DNA of 64,000 nt from an uncultured Granulosicoccus sp. GTDB taxonomy: Bacteria > Pseudomonadota > Gammaproteobacteria > Granulosicoccales > Granulosicoccaceae. The position numbers and the translations under genes are program-made. Shown piece by piece: positions 8,041-15,995 of this stretch (positions are counted from its first letter, which is position 1; each line of letters starts with the position of its first letter). The stretch covers positions 164,191-228,190 of the forward strand of contig CANLXI010000008.1 in the NCBI GenBank assembly GCA_947495035.1, given 5' to 3'. The notes beneath the pieces were generated by a model. The model searched no databases. It was not told the DNA's origin and saw only the letters and a list, made by a program, of their open reading frames with translations.

Positions 8041-9510
8041 GTGACCGAAACGAACAAGGCAGCAGGCAGGAATCTGGTCATCATCATGTCCGATGAGCAC
8101 AATCGTGACTGGTCCGGCTGCTATGGCCACGCTCTGGCTCGAACTCCGCACATCGATGCATTGGCAGCCCGAGGCACGCGATTCAGCAGTGCGTATTGCA
8201 ACAGCCCCATCTGTGTGCCATCACGAGCAGCGTTCGCCACAGGGCGATTCGTGCATGACACCGGGCACTGGGACAATGCCTTTCCCTATGCCGGTTCGCC
8301 CACCTCATGGCATCAGCTGGCCCGTGAGGCCGGCGTGCGCTCCACGTCCATCGGCAAGTTGCATTTTCGGGGCGGGGATGACAACGGCTTCAGCGAAGAG
8401 ATCATTCCCCTGCACGTGGTCGACGGCATCGGCGACGTCAAGGGAGCCATCCGCGATCCACTGCCGGCGAAAAAGGGCTGCGATGCTCTGGCCCGTGATG
8501 CCGGCCCGGGGTTGAGCGAATACGCGCGTTATGACTTCCAGATCCGTGACCGTGCTGTCGACTACTTGAAAGCACGTGCGCTTGAGCAGTCTGATGGCGA
8601 AAGTGCGCCGCCTTTCGTGCTGTTTGTCAGCCTGGTGATGCCACATTTCCCGCTGATTGCACCGCAGGATTTCTACGATCAGTACGCAAATCTGAGTCTT
8701 GACGAGTTGACCGACACACTGCAAGCCCCGTCAGTGGACCACCCGGTGTTGCTGGAACTGCAGAAGTACATGAACTACGACGAATACTTCGATGATGAGA
8801 GTCGTTCAAGAGCCTTGCGAGCCTATCTGGGCATGGTGTCCACGATAGATGCCATCGTTGGCGACATCACCTCGGTGGTGGAAGGGAGTTCGCTGAGCAA
8901 CAATACCTGCATGGCCTACACCTCGGATCATGGCGACAATCTGGGCAATCGTGGTCTGTGGGGCAAGTCGGTCATGTATGAGGATTCCGTTGCGGTACCG
9001 CTGATACTGGCCGGCCCCGATGTGCCGCAGGGGCATGTCTGCAGCACGCCCGTATCGCTGGTGGACTTCCATCCTACGGTGCTCGATGTACTGGGTATCG
9101 AAAGACCCGCGACGGATATGGCAGACACGCTTCCCGGTTGTTCACTGCAACAGCTTGCCAGCACGCCCGACGAACCGGAAAGGGCGGTATTCAGCGAGTA
9201 CCACGCCGCCGGTGCCTGCACCGGCATGTTCATGCTGCGCTGTGGTGCCTTCAAGCTGGTCGCTTATTCGGGCTATGCCCCGCAACTGTTCAATCTGGAG
9301 GATGACCCGGGGGAAGTCAGGGATCTGGCTGACCAACCGGAATATGCCGCTGTGTTGGCCAGCCTGCGCGAAGCCATGGCTGCAATCTGCGATATCGAGG
9401 CTGTCAATCGACAGGTGTTCGAGCAGCAACAAGCACTGGTGGAGCGTCACGGTGGCCGTGATGCGGTGCTGTCAGGGACGGATATTCCGCATACGCCGGC
9501 ACCGGTGTAG
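8041..9510 (+). CDS. Sulfatase, formylglycine type (divergent from TTT system 1)
   Basis: Sulfate-ester hydrolase of about 489 residues. I place the start at GTG 8041, preceded by AGGAAGGGC; a longer reading upstream runs into the promoter. The metal site is NLVIIMSDEH (D18, E19, H20), the formylglycine motif is C58-V-P-S-R62 in NSPICVPSRAAF, and a second metal block is YTSDHGDNLGNRG. No signal peptide is seen. It is clearly paralogous to the sulfatase at 15996-17441: both share AYCNSPICVPSRA, the WDNA..PY segment and SIGKLHFR. Substrate unknown; the divergent arrangement suggests co-regulation with TTT system 1. Confidence 0.93.
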   Translation: MTETNKAAGRNLVIIMSDEHNRDWSGCYGHALARTPHIDALAARGTRFSSAYCNSPICVPSRAAFATGRFVHDTGHWDNAFPYAGSPTSWHQLAREAGVRSTSIGKLHFRGGDDNGFSEEIIPLHVVDGIGDVKGAIRDPLPAKKGCDALARDAGPGLSEYARYDFQIRDRAVDYLKARALEQSDGESAPPFVLFVSLVMPHFPLIAPQDFYDQYANLSLDELTDTLQAPSVDHPVLLELQKYMNYDEYFDDESRSRALRAYLGMVSTIDAIVGDITSVVEGSSLSNNTCMAYTSDHGDNLGNRGLWGKSVMYEDSVAVPLILAGPDVPQGHVCSTPVSLVDFHPTVLDVLGIERPATDMADTLPGCSLQQLASTPDEPERAVFSEYHAAGACTGMFMLRCGAFKLVAYSGYAPQLFNLEDDPGEVRDLADQPEYAAVLASLREAMAAICDIEAVNRQVFEQQQALVERHGGRDAVLSGTDIPHTPAPV

Positions 9511-9550
9511 CAATTGCTTTCAAAGGCAAGTGACAAGGCACCGGCAACAT

Positions 9551-9574
9551 GGCTCGGTTGGGTGCGACCGAGCC
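9551..9574 (+). terminator. Stem-loop downstream of sulfatase
   Basis: GGCTCGGT (9551-9558) and ACCGAGCC (9567-9574) form a perfect 8-bp stem with an 8-base loop, about 40 bp after the sulfatase stop. A short A/T-containing stretch follows. Likely a transcription terminator, though the U tract is weak. Confidence 0.55.
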
Positions 9575-9583
9575 TCAAGACGC

Positions 9584-9600
9584 ATTTTGCCTTGCAAAAT
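9584..9600. repeat. 7-bp inverted repeat with 3-base spacer
   Basis: ATTTTGC and GCAAAAT are exact inverse complements around CTT. Immediately after the preceding stem-loop, it could be a second part of the terminator or a regulator site for the large gene at 9735. The rest of 9601-9734 shows no gene and should hold that gene's promoter. Confidence 0.4.
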
Positions 9601-9734
9601 ACAAGCATGACCCGCGGGTACTTTTCAGGCAAGGTCAAGCCATAAACTAGACTAATTGCGAGTTTCTCAGGCGAAAAAGTGATAGGTAATCGTCATAAAC
9701 TGCCTGTCGACCTTTGCATAGGGAAGATTCGCTG

Positions 9735-12700
9735 GTGAGTCAAAAGCCGATAAGTGTGCATCTGAGAGGTTCTGCCTTCGACTCTTCCGAGGGTAACGAA
9801 ACCCATCTACGCGTGAACGGCCAGGCGCGAGGAATGCCGAAGAACAGGGGCCTCAACACGGTTGTCCTCAATCCGGACGGCACCCGCAAGGCAAAAGCCA
9901 GTCACGATGTCTACGGCAATGCCGACGCCTGGAATGGCTGGGCCAGCTGGATTGGCGCCAACGCTGAAGAGAACGATATTGTCGCCGTCGCCTCATACGA
10001 CGCTGTGCGTAGTGTTCCTCGTGGCGGTGCGGCGGCGACACTGTTGAACGACATCGGTGCGCTGAAAGCCTTTCGGACGGAAGGGCCGGGCGATTGGCGC
10101 AGGGTCCGTACCCCGTACGCGCTACTCTTTGTCATGGGCGGGAATGGATCCCGGGAAGAACTCCACCACCATGAAGGACCGAATGCACACATCGTGGTCG
10201 CATTGAACACCCTTCATCTTCGCGGGTCGGCCTTCGAGTCGTCAGAGGGTAATCAGACCTTTCTGGAGGTGAATGGCAACTCCATGAACATGAGTTCTCA
10301 ACGAGGCTTGAATACGCTGGTTCTGACTCATGACCTGAGCTTCAAGGCACAGTCCCATCACGATATATACGGCAACGGCAGTGTCTGGAACCAGTGGGCA
10401 GAATGGGTTGAATCCACGGCTGCCGAGGGTGATTTTGTGGCCGTGGCATCCTATGATGCAGTATCCAATGCGCCCGGAAGTGGAGCCGCGGCCGATCTGT
10501 TGCGCTCCGTGGGTGCGCTCAAGGCGTTTGACATGACCATCGGCGCAGACTGGCGTCGTGACCGAGCGTCTTATGCTCTGCTGTTCGAACAGGGGACCCG
10601 CCGCTGTCTGGAAGTCAGTGAACAACTTGGCGGCCCAAATGCCCACATTCAGAGCACTCTGGTGACTCCGCTCTCGGAAGGAACCAGTCGGCAGGCATTG
10701 AGTTTCAATGGCACGGACAATTATCTGTCCAGTGAACTCGACATCCCGGAAACCGACTTCACCGTCAGTATCTGGTTCAAGACCTCGAATCCGAATTGCG
10801 GCCTGTTCAGCGTCGACGTCGGTGTGCGTGGCGCCGGAGGACACGACAGGAACCTGTATCTGGAAGGCGGCAACATGATCGCTCGCTTGTGGAGTAACGA
10901 AACCATTGCCACCAGTGGCATCAATTACGCTGATGGTCAATGGCACCGGGTCAGCCATGTCATCGGTGCAAGCGTGAGTGGGCAGCAAATCCATGTCGAT
11001 GGAGTATTGCGTGCCAGCGGTGTCAAGAGCAGCTCCGATTTCAACGAACAGACCGGAATCAATATCGGCTTTGCCAGTGACGCCTTGTCGGATTACTTTC
11101 AGGGCGAGATTGCAGAAGTGTCCCTGTGGTCGGTTGCACGTAATGAACAGGACAATCAAGCCTGGACAGAGCAGATTGTCGGCAGTGAGACAGACCTGCT
11201 GGCTTTCTGGACCTTTTCCGAGCGTAAGGGCAGTGTGGTGCGCAACGTCGTCAATGGTCTGTCGGATGCCACGATACATGGGGTGCCGCTGTGGACGAGC
11301 AGCAATGACTTCCCCGGCGGCGTATTGAGCAACTTCTTTGCGCCAGACCCCGAGGACATTCGCGATGAAGGTGAAAAGCTGTCGGTCGTAGGCACGACGC
11401 TGGGCAACGGTCATGAAGCCGATCCTCCGCAGGATCTCGTCGCTGAACCGATTCAGGAGCTGATCAGCAGCGGCCTTATGCCCCAGTACGATCTCATGGG
11501 AAGACTGTTGGCTGCAGTGCATGATGACGAACTGGTTCTGAACAAGAGGTTGTTGGGGCCGTATGCCGAAATTGCCGGCATTGCGACCGAGGTACTGAGT
11601 GTGCTGGTATCGATCCGCAACCCCAAGGTTCAATTCCTCAGAGGCAAACCCGGGATGATTGGTGCGCCGGGCTCGGAGCTGGTTGTTGATGCCGACGACA
11701 GCACGGCTCTGGCCACACCCGAAGATCACTCTCTCAGAGTGACCGGTGATGTCGAGGTGTTCGGCAGCCTTGACTACAAGATTCAGGCGGATTTCTTTCA
11801 CTACAAGAAAGAGCCGAAATGCTCGTTCAAGTTCGTCAGCGGCCAGCCTCTGGGTATTGGCACCTTTCTGCCGGGCGTCCCCTTGATTCAGGCACTCAAG
11901 ATGAAAGGGCCGACGCTGATCGTTTGCAACGCTGGCACCCTCTATGACGCGGACCTCGATTCGGGCATCAACGAGGGTTTCAACTTTTTCGGTAATCTGG
12001 AAATTGCCGAGTCCGATGACGAAGCCTTGCGCTATGTGGGTGGTTTGCTGTCTGTCAGCGAGCTGGCTGTACACGCCGCCATCGATACTTCTGTCTCGCC
12101 GCGCAAGATCATTCTTGAAGCCGCTGTCAAACGTGAGATCACGCTACTTGACGGAGCGGCCTTCAAACTGCGTTTCACCCGGTCTGACGTCGGGCTGGAG
12201 ATATCCGGAAAGCCGCCCGAGCCGACGGTGTCCCTGTCGAATGACCTTGTACTGACCCTGCAGAAAGGGGGTGAAAATACACATCTGGTGTTCACCGGTG
12301 GCATCAAGGTGCAAGCCGAATCCATTTCAGGCTTCTTTACCATGAACGGCACGGGCCGCCACCCGGACGGCGGTTTGACAGGCAAGGTTCAGAATACCGG
12401 AGAGTGGAAAGAGCCCTTCGGCATTCCCGGCATCACGATCAGTCAATTGTCCCTGCAGCTGGGAGGGACCTACGCGGCTCCATGGATCGACAATGTGGGT
12501 GTCCATGGCAACATGAAGATCGGCGATGTCGAGGGCAGCATGTCCGTGATGGTGGATACCAATGACCCTGACCAGTTCGTTCTGGCGGGTTCCAGCAATG
12601 TTCTGACCCTGTTGCAGGTCATGAGTGCCATGAATCCTGCCACTTTCGTGGTCTATCAGGCGCTGGGCCAGAGCGTTCAGAAAACGCTGGGCAAGGTTGT

Positions 12701-14516
12701 CGATGTCAAGATGACTGATGTCAAGGTCAATATCGTGCCGTCCGCCACGTCCATCGGTGGCGTACATTTTCGCGATGAAGGTGTCACCCTCATGGGCAAG
12801 CTGTCGGTCTGGGGGTGGAACGCCAGTGCCTTCATCAATGTGGATACATTTGATGGCCTGACCGTGCGCGGGGACATGGAGCCCGTGAATATACACAATA
12901 TATTCAAGATCACGGGCGCGCAGGGGGATCCTGCTCCGGTATTACGCATGCGAATAGCACCGAAGCCCGATTTCGCCCCAGAGCTGTATTTCTCTGCCCG
13001 GGTCGAATTGCTGGGACTGTCGCGGGAGGTCAGGGTCGAGGCGAACGAAGATGCCTTGACCTTCCATCTGAATCAAAGCCTGGGAAGCGTGCTGACCACA
13101 CGTTTGAGCTGCACCTGGGGCAATTACAATTTTGCCGCAACGGGTTCCATCAATTTCAATCTGAACGTCACCATTCCAACGCGATTCGGTGATATCCCAC
13201 TGATCGATCTGGGCTTCAATGCAGCGGCGATTGTTCGAGTCGGCGCCATCGATGGATTTTTCCTGTCGCTCAACGGTGATTTTCGCTTCTACGGCAAGAC
13301 CGTCACCTTCCCTGAACTGAAGCTCAGCGTTGCTCCCAGGGATTTTCAGGCTGTTTTCAATGCGGTGGTCAAGCAGATTCGTGACGAAGCCGAAGACCTG
13401 TTCGGGCCGATTTTCAAGACTCTGCAGGAATGGGCGGATGCCGTGAAGCGGGGGGCAGTAATGATTGTGGGCGAGATCGCGACGGTTGCCAAGGATGTCT
13501 ACAACGCCACCAGAGATGAAGCGGTCAGGGCATACAGGACGTTGAGTCGGGGTGCTGATGAAGTCGCTAAGGGGCTGAAAACCGTTTACAAGGCAACTTC
13601 CGAAGAGGTCGGCAAGGCGCTCAGGAAAGCCAACTATGCGATTGAACAGGTTGCCGAAGCACTGGAACAGGCGTTCAATCTGGGCGTCAGGCAGACTGCC
13701 AGGGTGCTGAAGAAGGTCGGGTATGCTGCCAATCAGGTGGCTGCCGCAATCAGGAGCGCTTTTGGTGAAGCGCTCAAGTCCGCTGCGCAAGCACTTGTCT
13801 ATGCAGGTTATGCCGCCAATCAGGTGGGTGAGGCCTTGAAGAGCATCTACAATGCTACTGCAGGGAAGGCCGCTGAAGCCTTGAAACTGGCCGGATACAC
13901 CGCCAGGCAAGTAGGCGCAGTGTTGAAGAGTGCTTACACCAGCAGTGCAAGGGTGGCCGCTGCGGCTCTCAAGCATGCTCGGTATGCCGTCGCGGATGTA
14001 GGCCGGGCCTTGAGAAGTGCTTTCACGAATAGTGTGAATGTTGCAGCCACTGCGTTGAAAAGCGCTGGATACGTGGTCAATGACGTCGGGCGAGCCTTGA
14101 AAGGCGCCTACACCAATAGTGCAAAGGTGGCCGCCGGAGCACTCAAGCACGCTCGTTTTGCGGTGGATGAAGTCGGTGGTGCATTGAAGAATGTCTACTC
14201 TGCCAATGTCAAGGAGGTCGCCGCTGCGCTCAAGGTGGCGAATTACACGGTCAATGAGGTGGGCTACGCCATCAACAGCGCCTTTTCCAACAGTGCGAAA
14301 ACCGCGGCCGAAGCTCTCAAGTATGCAGGTTTCGCGGTGGGTGAAGTCGGCGGCTTCGTCAAGGATGTCTATGATCTGGGGCCGGATGCACTGAATGACG
14401 CATTGACAGGTGCCGGCTTTGCCGCCAGGGAGATCGAAGGGTTCTTTTCGAGCCTTGGTGGAGAATTCGTTAATTTCTTCTCGGACATCGGCGAAGAGAT
14501 CATTGGTTGGTTCTGA
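9735..14516 (+). CDS. Giant multidomain protein: two FAM3/ILEI-like domains, LamG domain, beta-rich region, helical repeats
   Basis: Function unknown; 1593 residues from GTG at 9735, preceded by AGGGAAG (a TTG at 9714 is less likely). Residues about 1-155 and 159-306 are two related copies resembling the FAM3/ILEI 'GG' domain: each has RGLNT-V-VL, a D-[VI]-YGN turn, D-[IF]-VAVASYDAV, an IGALKAF/VGALKAF segment, a YALLF strand and GPNAHI. Residues about 318-528 look like a concanavalin/LamG domain (ALSFNGTDNYLS, DGQWHRV, GEIAEVSLW). A long beta-strand-rich region of no recognised family follows to about 1215, then about ten 29-residue Ala-rich helical repeats to the C-terminus. No signal peptide or membrane anchor is evident. 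It is followed by a Nif11-like gene and an unknown gene. Confidence 0.85.
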   Translation: MSQKPISVHLRGSAFDSSEGNETHLRVNGQARGMPKNRGLNTVVLNPDGTRKAKASHDVYGNADAWNGWASWIGANAEENDIVAVASYDAVRSVPRGGAAATLLNDIGALKAFRTEGPGDWRRVRTPYALLFVMGGNGSREELHHHEGPNAHIVVALNTLHLRGSAFESSEGNQTFLEVNGNSMNMSSQRGLNTLVLTHDLSFKAQSHHDIYGNGSVWNQWAEWVESTAAEGDFVAVASYDAVSNAPGSGAAADLLRSVGALKAFDMTIGADWRRDRASYALLFEQGTRRCLEVSEQLGGPNAHIQSTLVTPLSEGTSRQALSFNGTDNYLSSELDIPETDFTVSIWFKTSNPNCGLFSVDVGVRGAGGHDRNLYLEGGNMIARLWSNETIATSGINYADGQWHRVSHVIGASVSGQQIHVDGVLRASGVKSSSDFNEQTGINIGFASDALSDYFQGEIAEVSLWSVARNEQDNQAWTEQIVGSETDLLAFWTFSERKGSVVRNVVNGLSDATIHGVPLWTSSNDFPGGVLSNFFAPDPEDIRDEGEKLSVVGTTLGNGHEADPPQDLVAEPIQELISSGLMPQYDLMGRLLAAVHDDELVLNKRLLGPYAEIAGIATEVLSVLVSIRNPKVQFLRGKPGMIGAPGSELVVDADDSTALATPEDHSLRVTGDVEVFGSLDYKIQADFFHYKKEPKCSFKFVSGQPLGIGTFLPGVPLIQALKMKGPTLIVCNAGTLYDADLDSGINEGFNFFGNLEIAESDDEALRYVGGLLSVSELAVHAAIDTSVSPRKIILEAAVKREITLLDGAAFKLRFTRSDVGLEISGKPPEPTVSLSNDLVLTLQKGGENTHLVFTGGIKVQAESISGFFTMNGTGRHPDGGLTGKVQNTGEWKEPFGIPGITISQLSLQLGGTYAAPWIDNVGVHGNMKIGDVEGSMSVMVDTNDPDQFVLAGSSNVLTLLQVMSAMNPATFVVYQALGQSVQKTLGKVVDVKMTDVKVNIVPSATSIGGVHFRDEGVTLMGKLSVWGWNASAFINVDTFDGLTVRGDMEPVNIHNIFKITGAQGDPAPVLRMRIAPKPDFAPELYFSARVELLGLSREVRVEANEDALTFHLNQSLGSVLTTRLSCTWGNYNFAATGSINFNLNVTIPTRFGDIPLIDLGFNAAAIVRVGAIDGFFLSLNGDFRFYGKTVTFPELKLSVAPRDFQAVFNAVVKQIRDEAEDLFGPIFKTLQEWADAVKRGAVMIVGEIATVAKDVYNATRDEAVRAYRTLSRGADEVAKGLKTVYKATSEEVGKALRKANYAIEQVAEALEQAFNLGVRQTARVLKKVGYAANQVAAAIRSAFGEALKSAAQALVYAGYAANQVGEALKSIYNATAGKAAEALKLAGYTARQVGAVLKSAYTSSARVAAAALKHARYAVADVGRALRSAFTNSVNVAATALKSAGYVVNDVGRALKGAYTNSAKVAAGALKHARFAVDEVGGALKNVYSANVKEVAAALKVANYTVNEVGYAINSAFSNSAKTAAEALKYAGFAVGEVGGFVKDVYDLGPDALNDALTGAGFAAREIEGFFSSLGGEFVNFFSDIGEEIIGWF
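13595..14465 (+). repeat. About ten tandem 87-bp (29-residue) coding repeats
   Basis: The C-terminal part of the giant protein is built of units such as KVAAGALKHARFAVDEVGGA followed by LKNVYSANV. The conserved pattern is x-V-A-x-A-L-K-x-A-x-Y/F-x-V-x-x-V-G-x-A-L-K-x-A/V-Y/F. At the DNA level the copies are diverged, not identical, so this is an old repeat. The spacing suggests two short amphipathic helices per unit. The last unit degenerates into a hydrophobic tail ending IGEEIIGWF. Confidence 0.88.
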
Positions 14517-14548
14517 TTGCAACCGAGAAACAAACCTGGTGGGAAATC

Positions 14549-14818
14549 ATGGCTAGAAGCAACAAGGCGGCTCAGTTCGTAAAACGTTTGCAAGACGATG
14601 AAGAGTTCAGGTTCGAGGTGGGGCCTGCTCTTCTGGCTGTACCTGAAGGAGACTGGGCCGGGGTGATTGACGTTGCTGAGCAGTCCGGTTATTCGTTCAC
14701 CAGAAAGCAATTGCTGGGAGTCATACCTGAAGGTTTCTTCAAGGGGAAAGGCAGGAATCCCGAGCAGGGGTGGGACAAGTCGACCCTCACGAGCGGTAAA
14801 AGCAAGACCACTCGGTAA
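14549..14818 (+). CDS. Nif11-like domain small protein
   Basis: The 89-residue protein starts at ATG 14549 with GGTGGGA upstream. It fits the Nif11 leader-like fold: an N-terminal helix AAQFVKRLQDDEEFRFEV, then VIDVAEQSGYSFTRKQL, followed by a basic tail with GKG and a Ser/Thr/Lys-rich end. Nif11-type domains often serve as leaders of ribosomally made modified peptides, but many are plain small proteins. Here the tail has no clear Gly-Gly cleavage site and no cysteine-rich core, so a precursor role is uncertain. It lies 32 bp after the giant gene and its stop overlaps the next start (TAATG). Confidence 0.75.
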   Translation: MARSNKAAQFVKRLQDDEEFRFEVGPALLAVPEGDWAGVIDVAEQSGYSFTRKQLLGVIPEGFFKGKGRNPEQGWDKSTLTSGKSKTTR

Positions 14819-15882
14819 TGATCGCAGCGTCGGGCGAATCGGCGGTGGTCGGGCGACCACCGGTGATGGCGCAACTAGTTGATCGGTTGCCACGCCACCG
14901 CCTGGACAGTCTGGTCTCGGCAGCCGGTTGGGAAAGAATCCTGCGAACAGCCAGTACCCTGCCACCACTTTCCGGTGGCATGCTGGAAGTTCATCCGTAC
15001 GACCTGGAAAGACGCGCCGATCTGTTGATCCGTGCAACAGGCAGCAATGGCGGCAGCCTGGCTCTGGCCGGTGAAAATCCCGAGTGGGATATCCCCGAAG
15101 CCTCTCTTGAAGGTGACATCTGGCGCAGGATAAGACGCTTTGCCCGAAAATGGGCTGACCCTCGGCATCCTTTGTCCGAGTCTGTCGAGAATGCATGGCT
15201 CGAGTTCGATCTGCTGCCGGGGCATCTGGCGTTGACAGAGCCTTCGATGTTTGTGGATCTGGATCGACACGGTCGCTATTCTGCAGATCAGCGTTTGACG
15301 ACATTGCAGCACTCGATGGATGCTCTTGACTACACCTTGACAGAAGACTTCATGCCGGAACTGGAAGCGATTCTGCATCAGGGGGCTGTGCAAAGTCATC
15401 TGCGTCACGTGGGTTTCATGTTCCCCCGTTCCGGATCGGCCTTGAGGATCTGTCTGGCCGAGTTGAGTGCCGACGATATCGCTGCCTGTTTGTCAAAGCT
15501 GGGTTGTGTCGAGCAGGCTTGCGCCCTGCAAGGCATCATCGAGGCGTACGCGTGCTCGGCGAAAAAGCTCATGCTGGATCTGGACGTCAGTCCCGCCATC
15601 GGCTCGAAAGTCGGTATTGAGGTTCTACCCGCCAGAAGTGCCTGGCCGGAGATTTTCGAGAGAATGAGCGTCTCGGGTTACTGCACCAGGGAACAGGCGG
15701 ATGCGTTTATGCATTGGCCAGGCGAGCTGCCGTTGGCCGGCGGTGCGTTCCGGGAAAGTCTGTGTCGCGTCACGGGGCGTGAGGTGACTGAACAAATACG
15801 ACGAATCAGTCACGTGAAGTTTGTCGCCACGGACTCAGGCCATCTGATATCCAAGGTGTATCTCTATTTCGGTTATGCCTAG
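14818..15882 (+). CDS. Hypothetical protein coupled to the Nif11-like gene
   Basis: I do not recognise the family. The product is 354 residues if it starts at ATG 14818, which shares a base with the preceding TAA. An internal ATG at 14866 (MAQLVDRLP) is an alternative start. It is soluble-looking, with no signal peptide or membrane segment. It has a Trp-rich segment (WDIPEASLEGDIWRRIRRF), several scattered cysteines and a conserved-looking C-terminal strand pair ending RRISHVKFVATDSG then KVYLYFGYA. The tight coupling suggests it acts with the Nif11-like protein, possibly as an enzyme; that is inference only. It is convergent with the sulfatase ending at 15996. Confidence 0.75.
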   Translation: MIAASGESAVVGRPPVMAQLVDRLPRHRLDSLVSAAGWERILRTASTLPPLSGGMLEVHPYDLERRADLLIRATGSNGGSLALAGENPEWDIPEASLEGDIWRRIRRFARKWADPRHPLSESVENAWLEFDLLPGHLALTEPSMFVDLDRHGRYSADQRLTTLQHSMDALDYTLTEDFMPELEAILHQGAVQSHLRHVGFMFPRSGSALRICLAELSADDIAACLSKLGCVEQACALQGIIEAYACSAKKLMLDLDVSPAIGSKVGIEVLPARSAWPEIFERMSVSGYCTREQADAFMHWPGELPLAGGAFRESLCRVTGREVTEQIRRISHVKFVATDSGHLISKVYLYFGYA

Positions 15883-15995
15883 CCTCGGTTGCGCTGTTCT
15901 CGTGCAGATTCAATAGGGCATGAAGACGCGAGCGGAGCGTCGTCCGACCGAAGGCGATTCCCGGTCGTGCATTCATGTCTCATCGAGACTGATAA

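Noticed and set aside
10242..12074. Long antisense frame of about 610 codons
   Set aside because: Lies opposite the giant FAM3/LamG gene, which has clear domains; the antisense product matches nothing and reflects codon bias.
12942..14522. Antisense frame of about 526 codons
   Set aside because: Shadow of the helical repeat region; its repetitive look comes from the sense-strand repeats.
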